This document shows positions 25,912 through 34,982 of a DNA stretch of 64,000 bases, in pieces. The stretch lies in NCBI GenBank assembly GCA_015060005.1, contig SUZI01000003.1:62001-126000 (forward strand). The letters run 5' to 3'. The notes under the pieces were generated by a model, which searched no databases, was not told where the DNA came from, and was given only the letters and a program-made list of their open reading frames with translations. How positions within the stretch are numbered: position 1 is the stretch's first letter; the number at the start of each line of letters is the position of its first letter. Made by a program: the position numbers and the translations under genes. This stretch comes from Rikenellaceae bacterium. GTDB lineage: Bacteria > Bacteroidota > Bacteroidia > Bacteroidales > Rikenellaceae.

Positions 25912-26137
25912 CAATCAGGGGATCGCTCCTACGACTTGTAACTGATTGATTTTTAACGTTGTGTTTGATAAAACACGTGGGGTTCTACACAGAAGTCATA
26001 ATTTAAGCAAAAACCATCAGTGTAGAGGAAAAACCCACAAAAATAAGACACTGAAACGAGGCACCTACAGAAGATGCTCAGTGAATAAACATAAGGTGGC
26101 GTATGAGCGAACTACACTATTCACTACATACGCCACC
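25879..26137 (-). ncRNA. Candidate structured RNA or 3' UTR with six hairpins
   Basis: No gene lies between 25811 and 26176, but on the minus strand six perfect stems follow each other: 26127-26137/26095-26105 (11 pairs), 26078-26083/26049-26054, a two-part stem 26034-26038/25977-25981 plus 26020-26026/25984-25990, 25971-25976/25961-25966, 25942-25949/25911-25918, and the terminator stem 25903-25910/25887-25894 with eight T. The LRR gene ends at 26177 upstream, so this is either its structured 3' end or a separate small RNA. A TATTTTTG box on the minus strand (26045 to 26038) could start a shorter form. I recognise no known RNA family. Confidence 0.5.
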
Positions 26138-26176
26138 GATTGATGTTAATATATCTTTATAAAGATATTTTAGTTG

Positions 26177-29100
26177 TTACTCGAAGATATAACCATAAAT
26201 AGCTGAACTATAATCGCTCCAATACTGTGATGCTTTGTATGCTTCTACAGATTCTATTGGGACATAGAACTTGCAATCACGAGACTTACCCAAGAATGTG
26301 TTATCATACACTATAGGCGGAGTTGTTGCCTTGCAATATACCTCTTCTAACCTGCAATTTAGGAATGCCTCATCTCCAATCGAAGTCACGCCATTGCCAA
26401 TAGTCATACTTGTCAGGCTGCGGCAATCATAGAATGCTCCTTTTCCAATCTCAGTCACGCTGTCGGGAATAGTGATGCTTGTCAGGCTGCGGCAACCTTT
26501 GAATGCATAACTTGCAATCCACCCCACGCCATTGCCAATAGTCACACTTGTCAGGCTGCTGCAACCTTCGAATGCATGATATGCAATCCAAGTCACACCA
26601 TTGCCAATAGTCACACTTGTTAGGTTTCTGCAATAATAAAATGTATACTCTCTAATCGAAGTCACGCTGTCGGGAATAGTTGCACTTGTCAGGCTGCTGC
26701 AACCATAAAATGCATACGCTCCAATCTCAGTCACGCTGTCGGGAATAGTTGCACTTGTCAGGCTGCTGCAACCATAAAATGCATACGCTCCAATCTCAGT
26801 CACGCTGTCAGGAATAGTCACACTTGTCAGGCTGCTGCAATCATAAAATGCATAATCTCCAATTGTAGTCACTCTGTCGGGAATATTTACACTTGTCAAG
26901 CTGCTGCAACCATAAAATGCACTACCGCCAATCTCAGTCACGCTGTCGGGAATAGTTACACTTGTCAGGCTGCTGCAATATGCGAATGCTCCCGCTCCAA
27001 TCGAAGTAACACTATTAGGAATAGTTACACTTGTCAGGCTGCTGCAATTTCGGAATGCCTCCTCTCCAATCGAAGTCACTCTGTCGTGAATAGTCACACT
27101 TGTCAGGCTGCTGCAACCAGAGAATGCACCCGCTCTAATCGAAGTCACTCTGTCGGGAATAGTTATACTTGTCAGGCTGCTGCAACCAGCGAATGCATAA
27201 TCCCAAATCCAAATCATTCTGTCGGGAATAGTTACACTTGTCAGGCTGCTGCAACCAGCGAATGCACTACGTCCAATTGAAGTCACTCTGTCGGGAATAG
27301 TGATGCTTGTCAGGCTGCTGCAACCATAAAATGCACAATCTCCAATCTTAGTCACGCTGTCGGGAATAGTTACACTTGTCAGGCTGCTGCAATTTCGGAA
27401 TGCGTCCTCTCCAATCTCAGTCACGCTGTCGGGAATAGTTACACTTGTCAGGCTGCTGCAATCATAGAATGCTCCTTTTCCAATCGAAGTCACGCTGTCG
27501 GGAATAGTGATGCTTGTCAGGTTTCTGCAACCATAGAATGCCTCCCTTCCAATCTCAGTCACTCTGTCGCCAATAGTTACACTTGTCAGGCTGCTGCAAT
27601 CACAAAATGCACAATTTCCAATTGAAATCACGCTGTCGGGAATTGTAACACTTGTCAGGCTGCGGCAATAAGCGAATGCATAACTTCCAATCGAAGTCAC
27701 GCTGTCGCCAATAGTTACACTTGTCAGGCTGCTGCAACCATAGAATGCATAATCTCCAATCGAAGTCACGCTGTCGCCAATAGTTACACTTGTCAGGCTG
27801 CTGCAACCAGAGAATGCATACGCTCCAATCTCAGTCACGCCATTGCCAATAGTTCCAAATGTTAGGCTGCTGCAACCATCGAATGCATAATCTCCAATTG
27901 AAGTCACGCTGTCGGGAATAGTTACACTTGTCAGTCTGCTGCGACCTTTGAATGCATTTGCTCCTATCGAAGTGATATCTTTATCGAATTTAATTAATCC
28001 TATACCATTCTTGTAGGTATTTGATATTATATTTGCATCAAAAGCTACAGCACTGTTAGGATAAACAATAGCACCATCATTGGAGGTATACCAAATTTCG
28101 TCGTACGCAATGTTTAATGGATACATATCATTTGAGTAAGAACTCCAATATTCGTAAACTTTATACGCACTGCACAATTCAGCTGGCACATAAATTCTGC
28201 GATTGGGTACATTGGTATCAAACATACATGTAGACCCTTTAGGAGGTCTTACAGCGAGGCAATATACATCAGCCAAACTCTCACATTTGAAGAATGCATA
28301 ACCTCCAATCTCAGTCACGCTGTCGGGAATAGTTATACTTGTCAGGCTACTGCAACCATAGAATGTATAATTTCCAATCTTTGTAATATTGCCACCAATA
28401 GTTAGTTTGGTAAATCCCGCGCCATAAAGCCAACCATTGTAAGAAGGGTAATTGGAGTTAGTATAATTGGTCTCAATAATTTTATTATTGATGATCAGTT
28501 CACCAGTGCAACCATAAAATGCACTATCGCCAATCGAAGTAACGCTGTCGGGAATAGTTACACTTGTCAGGCTACTGCAACCATAGAATGCATAATTCTT
28601 GATTGCGGTAATCTCCGATGGAATAGTGATGTCTGTCAATTTGCTACCATTAAGATAGAGGTCTGCACCTTCTCCAGTAGAGATGGTTACACCCCCAGAA
28701 AGAGGGTTTGCACTACTACTGCCAAAAACCATCTTACACCAAGCCGATAAATCTGAAATATATACACTTGTCAGGCTGCTGCAACCAGAGAATGCATCCT
28801 CTCCAATCTCAGTCACGCTGTCGGGAATAGTTACACTTGTCAGGCTGCTGCAACCTTTGAATGCAGAACTTCCAATCTCAGTCACGCTGTCGGGAATAGT
28901 TACACTTGTCAATGACTTGCAATACTCGAATGCATACTCTCCAATCGAAGTCACGCTATCGGGAATAGTGATGCTTGTCAATGAGGTACAATTATAGAAT
29001 GCACGCTCTCCAATCGAAGTAACGCCATTGCCAATAGTTCCAAATGTTAGGTTGCTGCAATTATAAAATGCATAATCTCCAATCGAAGTCACGCTGTCGG

Positions 29101-32100
29101 GAATAACCAGCCCTGTTAACTCCTTGCCATCAATTAATAGATGTATATTGCTGCTTCTTATGTAGTGCATTGGATTACTTGTAGCGTATGCTGCCAAATC
29201 GGTTATATTTACATATGTATCCTTCAGCGAGGTGCAATTCTTGAATGCACCAGCTACAATCCAAGTAACGCTATCGGGAATGGTAATACTTGTCAGCGAG
29301 GTGCAATTTTGGAATGCGGAACTTCCAATCTTAGTAACGCCGTCTGGGATTGTTACACTTGTCAGCGAGGTGCAACCAGAGAATGTTGCAACATTAATCT
29401 CGGCAACGCCATCGGGGATTACCAAATTAGTTACCAATTCGCCGTTTAAGTACAGGTTATGAGCATAGTAAAGTGGATTTGAGAAAGCAGTACCGAAATC
29501 AATTCTACACCACGCTGCAATATCGGAGATATATACACTATCCAGCGAGGTGCAATAAGAGAATGCATAATCTCCAATCGAAGTAACGCTATCGGGAATA
29601 GTTACACTTGTCAGCGAGGTGCAATTATAGAATGCATCATCTCCAATCGAGATAACGCTATCGGGAATAGTTACACTTTTCAGCGAGGTGCAACCAGAGA
29701 ATGCCTGACTTTCAATCGAAGTAACACTATCGGGAATAGTTACACTTATAAGGCTTGTTTGATTAGCAAATGCCCTTTCTAAAGAATAGACTCGTCCAAA
29801 CAAAACTAATTTACCAGGAATATGTTCTTTGACGACGGCACCATTCCACTGGAGATTAAGCAGGGTTCCGCCATTGTCATAGTATATTATTGTTTCCGAA
29901 TCGCAAGATCCCATTGGGATAATCTTATCCGCCCAATCAGGCCATTGTTGCTTATACACATCTACGAATTCATCATATACATATATGGATGTAACCGAAT
30001 CTGGAATATAGATATTGGAATTAGGAGTCGCACTCATTAAAGTGAAACTTTTTAGCGATGTGCAACCTTTGAATGCACTACCGTCAATCTCAGTAACGCT
30101 GCCGGGAATAGTTACACTTTCCAGCGAGGTGCAACCACTGAATGCAGAGCCACCAATCTCAGTAACGCTGCCGGGAATAGTTACACTTTCCAGCGAGGTG
30201 CAACCACTGAATGCAGAGCCACCAATCGAAGTAACGCTATCGGGAATTGTTACACTTGTCAGCGAGGTGCAATTATGGAATGCATCAGATCCAATCTTAG
30301 TAACGCCATCGGGAATTACCAAATTAGTTACCAAATCGCCGTTCAAGTACAGGTTATGAGCATAGTAAAGTGGATTTGAGAAAGCAGTACCGAAATCAAT
30401 TCTACACCACGCTGCAATATCGGAGATATATACACGTTCCAGCGAGGTGCAATTCCTGAATGCCTCCTCGTTAATATCTGTAACGCTATCGGGGATTGTT
30501 ACACTTTCAAGCGAGGTGCAATTATAGAATGCGTACATTCCAATAGAGGTAACGCTATCGGGAATAGTAATACTTTCCAGCGAGGTGCAATTATTGAATG
30601 CAACATTTCCAATCTCAGTAACCCTATCGGGAATAGTAATACTTGTCAGCGAAGTGCAATTGTGGAATGCACGCTCTCCAATCGAGGTAACGCTATTAGG
30701 AATAATAATACTTGTGATATTATCATACCCGTCAATAGTCGTTCCTTCGTCTGCTAAATAGACTATGCTATTGATACTTGTGATAGGAGAATCAAAAGAT
30801 ATAACACCTATGTTTTCTTCTTTGTCGTAAGTATTCGACACAATATTTGCATCAAAAGCATCAGCAATAGGCTCAAAAATATTACCATCCTTTGTGGTAT
30901 ATATAAGTACATTACCCTCTATCTTGCTCTTTACAACCGGAATATAATCCGACACAATAGCTGTGTTGCCATCGGAGATTTGAACAGCGACCTGAATCTC
31001 ATCAGATGCGGCAGCTATAGGTGCAGGCAGTTTGGTGTCTGACAGTTGTAAAGTGATGATACCACTCTGAGCATCAGCCTCGACCAACTGCACAGGGAGG
31101 CTGACAAACTGCTCCTCGCCGACGCCCTGCCCGAGGGCCTTGGCACTGACAATATCTTTCCACACCTTCTCCAACTCCGTAACAGCATCTTTAGGCGACA
31201 CCTCAAAACTCAAACGAGATGAGTAGTAATCCGGAGTACACACCATCTTCGCCTTGCCATCTGCGTACTTGTGTACATACGAGAGCGACTGTATGCGGGT
31301 AAGAAGTTTGGCAATATCCTCGCTATTTTTGCCTATCTGTGCCTCCAAAGCATCGAGCTTGTCATTGATAGCAGCGACCTGCTCATCAATACGCTTATTG
31401 ACATCGTCCAACTGACTCTTCAGTTCGGCGGTTATAGTACCATTGTACTCCTCGATAGCGGTCTCAATAGCCGCCTGATACTCCTTTTCGAGCTCGGTAG
31501 CGGAGTTTGCTATCTGAGACTCCACATCGTCAATCTCACCTTGCAGTGTCTGGTCGCCGGACTCAATGCTCTGTCGCAATGCTGCGAACTCAGCATCTGC
31601 CCTGGCGATAGAGTAGTAGCCCGACAACTCCTTGCCTACCCACGTTTGGAAAGAGGCTTGCAACGCGGAAATAGCATCGCTAATCTCCTTTGAGGTGGCA
31701 TCATCACTTGAAGCGATACTCTGCTCCAACTTCGCAAGAGTGCTGACAGCAGCATTATACTGCTTCAGGGTATAGAACGTGGCCTCTGCCCAATCCTCAG
31801 TAGAGTTGAGTCCAGGATAGATGACATACTTCTTCAAATCAGTGATAAGTATCTCCAACTCCTGGATAGCCATATTAAGTTTCTCGTCCTCAGTTGCCAA
31901 CTGCTCATCCTTGGCTCGCAACGCCTCATCGGTCTGCTTGAGAAGTGTAATAGATTCATCAATAGCAGAAATCTGCTGCTCGATAGTCGGAATCTTCTGC
32001 TCCAACTTATCAATGCGGTTGCCCAATTCCACAACATCATCCTCATACTTACTTGTACAGGATACCGAGAGGGCTATGATTGATAATATTAAAAATATCT

Positions 32101-32107
32101 TTTTCAT
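26177..32107 (-). CDS. Giant BspA-type leucine-rich-repeat lipoprotein
   Basis: 1976 residues. The lipoprotein signal is MKKIFLILSIIALSVSC, followed by acidic TSKYEDD, consistent with surface exposure in Bacteroidota. Residues about 20-290 are coiled coil in character, then a domain with LSFEVSPKDAVTELEKVWKD (about 300-400) shared with the next gene. From about 460 to 1915 there are some 48 LRR_5 (TpLRR) repeats of 23 residues, consensus VTIPDSVTSIGDYAFYGCSS, interrupted by a few islands such as VYISDIAAWCRIDFG. The last 24 repeats run without a break. A cap follows (CKFYVPIESVEAYKASQYWS). BspA proteins bind host matrix or other bacteria; here the ligand is unknown. Confidence 0.9.
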   Translation of the reverse strand: MKKIFLILSIIALSVSCTSKYEDDVVELGNRIDKLEQKIPTIEQQISAIDESITLLKQTDEALRAKDEQLATEDEKLNMAIQELEILITDLKKYVIYPGLNSTEDWAEATFYTLKQYNAAVSTLAKLEQSIASSDDATSKEISDAISALQASFQTWVGKELSGYYSIARADAEFAALRQSIESGDQTLQGEIDDVESQIANSATELEKEYQAAIETAIEEYNGTITAELKSQLDDVNKRIDEQVAAINDKLDALEAQIGKNSEDIAKLLTRIQSLSYVHKYADGKAKMVCTPDYYSSRLSFEVSPKDAVTELEKVWKDIVSAKALGQGVGEEQFVSLPVQLVEADAQSGIITLQLSDTKLPAPIAAASDEIQVAVQISDGNTAIVSDYIPVVKSKIEGNVLIYTTKDGNIFEPIADAFDANIVSNTYDKEENIGVISFDSPITSINSIVYLADEGTTIDGYDNITSIIIPNSVTSIGERAFHNCTSLTSITIPDRVTEIGNVAFNNCTSLESITIPDSVTSIGMYAFYNCTSLESVTIPDSVTDINEEAFRNCTSLERVYISDIAAWCRIDFGTAFSNPLYYAHNLYLNGDLVTNLVIPDGVTKIGSDAFHNCTSLTSVTIPDSVTSIGGSAFSGCTSLESVTIPGSVTEIGGSAFSGCTSLESVTIPGSVTEIDGSAFKGCTSLKSFTLMSATPNSNIYIPDSVTSIYVYDEFVDVYKQQWPDWADKIIPMGSCDSETIIYYDNGGTLLNLQWNGAVVKEHIPGKLVLFGRVYSLERAFANQTSLISVTIPDSVTSIESQAFSGCTSLKSVTIPDSVISIGDDAFYNCTSLTSVTIPDSVTSIGDYAFSYCTSLDSVYISDIAAWCRIDFGTAFSNPLYYAHNLYLNGELVTNLVIPDGVAEINVATFSGCTSLTSVTIPDGVTKIGSSAFQNCTSLTSITIPDSVTWIVAGAFKNCTSLKDTYVNITDLAAYATSNPMHYIRSSNIHLLIDGKELTGLVIPDSVTSIGDYAFYNCSNLTFGTIGNGVTSIGERAFYNCTSLTSITIPDSVTSIGEYAFEYCKSLTSVTIPDSVTEIGSSAFKGCSSLTSVTIPDSVTEIGEDAFSGCSSLTSVYISDLSAWCKMVFGSSSANPLSGGVTISTGEGADLYLNGSKLTDITIPSEITAIKNYAFYGCSSLTSVTIPDSVTSIGDSAFYGCTGELIINNKIIETNYTNSNYPSYNGWLYGAGFTKLTIGGNITKIGNYTFYGCSSLTSITIPDSVTEIGGYAFFKCESLADVYCLAVRPPKGSTCMFDTNVPNRRIYVPAELCSAYKVYEYWSSYSNDMYPLNIAYDEIWYTSNDGAIVYPNSAVAFDANIISNTYKNGIGLIKFDKDITSIGANAFKGRSRLTSVTIPDSVTSIGDYAFDGCSSLTFGTIGNGVTEIGAYAFSGCSSLTSVTIGDSVTSIGDYAFYGCSSLTSVTIGDSVTSIGSYAFAYCRSLTSVTIPDSVISIGNCAFCDCSSLTSVTIGDRVTEIGREAFYGCRNLTSITIPDSVTSIGKGAFYDCSSLTSVTIPDSVTEIGEDAFRNCSSLTSVTIPDSVTKIGDCAFYGCSSLTSITIPDRVTSIGRSAFAGCSSLTSVTIPDRMIWIWDYAFAGCSSLTSITIPDRVTSIRAGAFSGCSSLTSVTIHDRVTSIGEEAFRNCSSLTSVTIPNSVTSIGAGAFAYCSSLTSVTIPDSVTEIGGSAFYGCSSLTSVNIPDRVTTIGDYAFYDCSSLTSVTIPDSVTEIGAYAFYGCSSLTSATIPDSVTEIGAYAFYGCSSLTSATIPDSVTSIREYTFYYCRNLTSVTIGNGVTWIAYHAFEGCSSLTSVTIGNGVGWIASYAFKGCRSLTSITIPDSVTEIGKGAFYDCRSLTSMTIGNGVTSIGDEAFLNCRLEEVYCKATTPPIVYDNTFLGKSRDCKFYVPIESVEAYKASQYWSDYSSAIYGYIFE
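26360..30720 (-). repeat. 69-bp tandem repeats encoding the LRR array
   Basis: Each repeat is 69 bp (23 codons), so gain or loss of units keeps the frame. At DNA level there are two families. In 26400-28990 the plus strand reads CAGGCTGCTGCAA in most units; in 29230-30660 it reads CAGCGAGGTGCAA. Two adjacent units are exactly identical (26661-26729 and 26730-26798). A 121-bp island recurs almost unchanged at 29418-29538 and 30315-30435. This is coding repeat DNA, not a CRISPR array. Confidence 0.92.
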
Positions 32108-32149
32108 AATGTAACGTTTTTGGTTGAATGACTAAACCTTATAGTCAAT

Positions 32150-33337
32150 CTATCGTGCAACCATAACAATATAGTCCGACACTACCGAGCTGTTGCCGTC
32201 CGAAATAGAGAGACGTAGGCTGGCGGTCTGTGTGCCTGCGAAAAACTCCTCTGAGAGGTTCTCTCCCGAAGCTGTAACGGTAATAATGCCATTCTCCTCA
32301 TCAGCAACAAACTCAACAACAGGCATATCAATCAATGTAACCGCACGTGTTGTAGTATATACAGCCTTTACCTGCACTGCACTCTGCCAAACTTTTGCCA
32401 ACTCCGCAACAGCCTCCTTTGGCGAAACCTCGAAATCGAGTGTAGCACGACTCGCACCCTCAGCGGTGGTAGATACAGAGACCTTACCATCGGAGTTCTG
32501 TGGGATATAGGACAGCGACTGAATCTGTGCCAACAACTTGGCAATAGCTGCACTATTCTCATCAGCTTGTGCCTGCAACTTTGCAATCTTCTCATTCAGA
32601 GCGGCAACCTCCTCGTCGATACGCTTATTAACAGTGGCTATCTCAGCAGCAATCTGTTGGTCGATAACGCCCTTGTTATCATTGATAGCCTTGGCGATAG
32701 CCTCCTGATATGCCTCCGTTACCTCATCTTTTGAAGCCTGCAACTGCTCCTTAAATGTATCTATTTGCTCCTGAAAAACAGAGTCGCCATCGGCAATAGC
32801 CTGCTCCAACTCGGCAATCTTGGCATCGGTCTGAGCTATGGTATAGTAGCCTGTCAGCTGCTCGCTAACCCACGACTCAAGAGAGCTCTTAAGAGCAGCA
32901 ATAGCATCGTTAAGCTCCTTTGTGGAAGCCTCCTTGTTCTGCTTAAGCAGAGCCTCAAGGCGAGCAATCTCACTCAGAAGTGATTGCTGCTGCTCCAGAG
33001 TGGCAAATGTTGCACTTGCCCACTCCTCGGTAGACAAGAAACCTTGCTCAATATAGTTCTTCAAATCACCATTAACATAATTCTTGAGTTGCTCAATCTG
33101 TGCCTGCAAATCCTTATCGGCTTGCTCCAACTGAGCATCCTTCGCTTGTAAAGCCTTATCCACAGCCTCGAGCTGCGAAATAGAGTTATTGATAGCAGAA
33201 ATCTGCTTATCAATTGTTGCAATCTTTTGCTCCAACTGATTTACTCGATCATTCAATAAATTGATGTCTCCTTCAACATCACCACATCCGGTAAAAAGTG
33301 CTGCAATTGCAACAATCATAAGAAATTGTTTCTTCAT
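32150..33337 (-). CDS. Coiled-coil lipoprotein, paralogue of the LRR protein's N-terminal region
   Basis: 395 residues with lipobox signal MKKQFLMIVAIAALFTGC. Long coiled-coil stretches follow (LLNDRVNQLEQKIATIDKQI near 27-46, more to about 270), then IQSLSYIPQNSDGKVS and the domain TLDFEVSPKEAVAELAKVWQ, ending SDGNSSVVSDYIVMVAR. It aligns with the first 400 residues of the 1976-residue neighbour from end to end but has no LRR. The layout recalls the lipoprotein N-terminal module (DUF4988/PL29 N-terminal type) of Bacteroidales; I hold that loosely. It is 42 bases upstream of the LRR gene, probably in one operon. Confidence 0.75.
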   Translation of the reverse strand: MKKQFLMIVAIAALFTGCGDVEGDINLLNDRVNQLEQKIATIDKQISAINNSISQLEAVDKALQAKDAQLEQADKDLQAQIEQLKNYVNGDLKNYIEQGFLSTEEWASATFATLEQQQSLLSEIARLEALLKQNKEASTKELNDAIAALKSSLESWVSEQLTGYYTIAQTDAKIAELEQAIADGDSVFQEQIDTFKEQLQASKDEVTEAYQEAIAKAINDNKGVIDQQIAAEIATVNKRIDEEVAALNEKIAKLQAQADENSAAIAKLLAQIQSLSYIPQNSDGKVSVSTTAEGASRATLDFEVSPKEAVAELAKVWQSAVQVKAVYTTTRAVTLIDMPVVEFVADEENGIITVTASGENLSEEFFAGTQTASLRLSISDGNSSVVSDYIVMVAR

Positions 33338-33399
33338 AATGTTTGATTTGATTGGTTAATTATTTTTTTTGTGTTAATTTACTGATTATCAACAAAATA

Positions 33400-33414
33400 C
33401 CCCCCCCAAAAAAA
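33400..33414. repeat. C8-A7 homopolymer tract upstream of the lipoprotein operon
   Basis: Eight C then seven A, 63-77 bases upstream of the lipoprotein ATG at 33337. The run is G8 on the transcribed strand and forms a small hairpin with GTTTTGGG beside it. Such tracts can slip and alter expression. Otherwise 33338-33544 holds no gene; it is the leader and promoter area of the lipoprotein operon, without a clear TAnnTTTG box. Confidence 0.5.
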
Positions 33415-33544
33415 GTTTTGGGAGAGGTATCGTATACTCTCATTTTGAACTCTCGTTCATTAGATACGTAACTGTTTAATCGCTACAAAATTAGTAAAAA
33501 TTCCGCAAATGACAACACTCTGTAGGGCCTTGTTCAAGTAGAAT

Positions 33545-33582
33545 AAAAAATTTAGGCGGTGAAAATCAATTCACCGCCTAAA
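33545..33582 (-). terminator. Terminator of rpsU
   Basis: A perfect 13-pair stem (33551-33563 with 33570-33582) and a 6-base loop; on the minus strand six T follow (33550-33545). Confidence 0.92.
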
Positions 33583-33612
33583 AAAAGCAATTCGTAAAGG
33601 GGAAGATTATTA

Positions 33613-33804
33613 TTACTCCTCCTGACGATAAGTATGCTCAACGTAGATAGCGTGCTGCATAGCCTCACGCTTTGTGATTGATGGCTTTGTGAAGTACTGA
33701 CGACGACGCAACTCCTTCAAAACACCTGTACGCTCATACTTACGCTTAAACTTCTTGAGGGCTCTTTCGATGTTCTCACCCTCACCTACCTTCATAATAA
33801 TCAT
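33613..33804 (-). CDS. rpsU: 30S ribosomal protein S21
   Basis: 63 residues, very basic. MKVGEGENIERALKKFKRKY, then RTGVLKELRRRQYFTKPSIT and the C-terminal helix match Bacteroidota S21, which includes the short MII extension, so I start at 33804. S21 assists translation initiation; in Bacteroidota it helps sequester the anti-Shine-Dalgarno sequence, which fits the weak ribosome-binding sites in this genome. A small hairpin (33863-33868 with 33872-33877) in its leader may be regulatory. It has its own terminator. Confidence 0.95.
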   Translation of the reverse strand: MIIMKVGEGENIERALKKFKRKYERTGVLKELRRRQYFTKPSITKREAMQHAIYVEHTYRQEE

Positions 33805-33900
33805 AATCTTATACTCTTTTAATAATTTTTAATTCAGTTAACTTGTTTTGGCTGTGGGTGGCGAAGTTCTCAACTTCACCCTTCCCAGAAAAATGGACAA

Positions 33901-34971
33901 CTATCGGGTTGAATCTGCTGCGAAACGAAGATACGGGGCTATACGTTCAGCCTCCTCTGCAGTAAATATTTCATCACTAATCATCTCTTCGATTCTACTC
34001 CAACCTCCTTTCAATTGTCTTAGTTTCACTATACGCCTCAAAGCACGCGAAGATACATAGGGATGTTCCTCCAACAACTTTGGGCTCGCAAAGTTAATAT
34101 CAATTTTTGATATTTTGCAACTATCACAGCAAATTTGTGGTAAAATTTTCTCAAAATTGCTCTCTGTAACAGATTTTACCTCCGAAATTTGCTCCGTAGA
34201 GTAGAAACCGCCGAGCCGCTGACGGTACTCGACAATATCGCGAGCACTCAGTGAGGCTATGCCATAGAGCGAGATGAGTGCCGTAGTATCGGCTGAATTT
34301 ATCTCTAATGGTCCCTCTGCGACAGGCTCTTCTTCCTGCGAGAAGATAATATATGGCAACAGACGCGTAGCCATAGTATCACTCACCACATAGCAGCGAC
34401 GCAGCTGCTCCTCGTTGAATATGCCACCAATCATATCGCGATACTGCACCAGCACCTCGGCTTGCCTGTCGGAGAAGCCCACGTGTGAGAGAAACGCCAC
34501 CGTAGCTGTGTCAATCCTGAAGTGCGTAAGAGGGATAGTATCGCTACGGAAATCGCGTCGGCGATAACCTCGCTCCGTAGTATCATAATAGGAATCGTAG
34601 TTATGAGGGCGTGCTGCCAAAGAGTCATCAATAATGATATAGGGCTTCAGCTCGGCATAGATTGAGTCGGTCATACCACTGACAAGAGCCAAATCCTCTC
34701 GGATGCGATAGACCTTGCCATACTCTCGCCAACGCACTATGCCGACAGCAATCGCAGCATCGACGCCCGCCTGACGTAACTCCTCATAGCTGAAGGTGTT
34801 AGGGTTAAATGGAGCATAACATCTCTCGACCTCTGCCTCCTCGCTCTTCATCTCATCCACGACATCGCTCTGCTGCATCTTGCCATAGAGCAGCACAAGC
34901 AGAGCCAACGCAAGCAGGATGGGCAGCAGGAGTGTCAAGCCCTTGACATCGTCGCGACTAAAGAGAGCCAT
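33901..34971 (-). CDS. Helix-hairpin-helix membrane-anchored protein (ComEA-like repeats)
   Basis: 356 residues with one N-terminal membrane segment (LTLLLPILLALALLVLLYGK, about 11-30). The rest has several helix-hairpin-helix units: YEELRQAGVDAAIAVGIVRW, FLSHVGFSDRQAEVLVQYRD, LISLYGIASLSARDIVEYRQ and YVSSRALRRIVKLRQLKGGW. The HhH motif binds DNA non-specifically in ComEA, which takes up DNA at the cytoplasmic membrane. Whether this protein is a DNA receptor is not known. It is last in the operon starting with lon, 11 bases after ubiD. Confidence 0.8.
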   Translation of the reverse strand: MALFSRDDVKGLTLLLPILLALALLVLLYGKMQQSDVVDEMKSEEAEVERCYAPFNPNTFSYEELRQAGVDAAIAVGIVRWREYGKVYRIREDLALVSGMTDSIYAELKPYIIIDDSLAARPHNYDSYYDTTERGYRRRDFRSDTIPLTHFRIDTATVAFLSHVGFSDRQAEVLVQYRDMIGGIFNEEQLRRCYVVSDTMATRLLPYIIFSQEEEPVAEGPLEINSADTTALISLYGIASLSARDIVEYRQRLGGFYSTEQISEVKSVTESNFEKILPQICCDSCKISKIDINFASPKLLEEHPYVSSRALRRIVKLRQLKGGWSRIEEMISDEIFTAEEAERIAPYLRFAADSTR

Positions 34972-34982
34972 AACTTAACAGA

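Noticed and set aside
25887..26137. tmRNA, RNase P RNA or a tRNA-linked attachment site in the structured stretch after the LRR gene
   Set aside because: None of the expected conserved segments (CCA-type tRNA-like end, GAGGAAAGTC and ACAGAA of RNase P) was found; the identity is left open as a candidate RNA.
26360..30720. Regular repeats that might suggest a CRISPR array
   Set aside because: Units are 69 bp, contiguous, without unique spacers, and code in frame for 23-residue LRRs; no cas genes are present.
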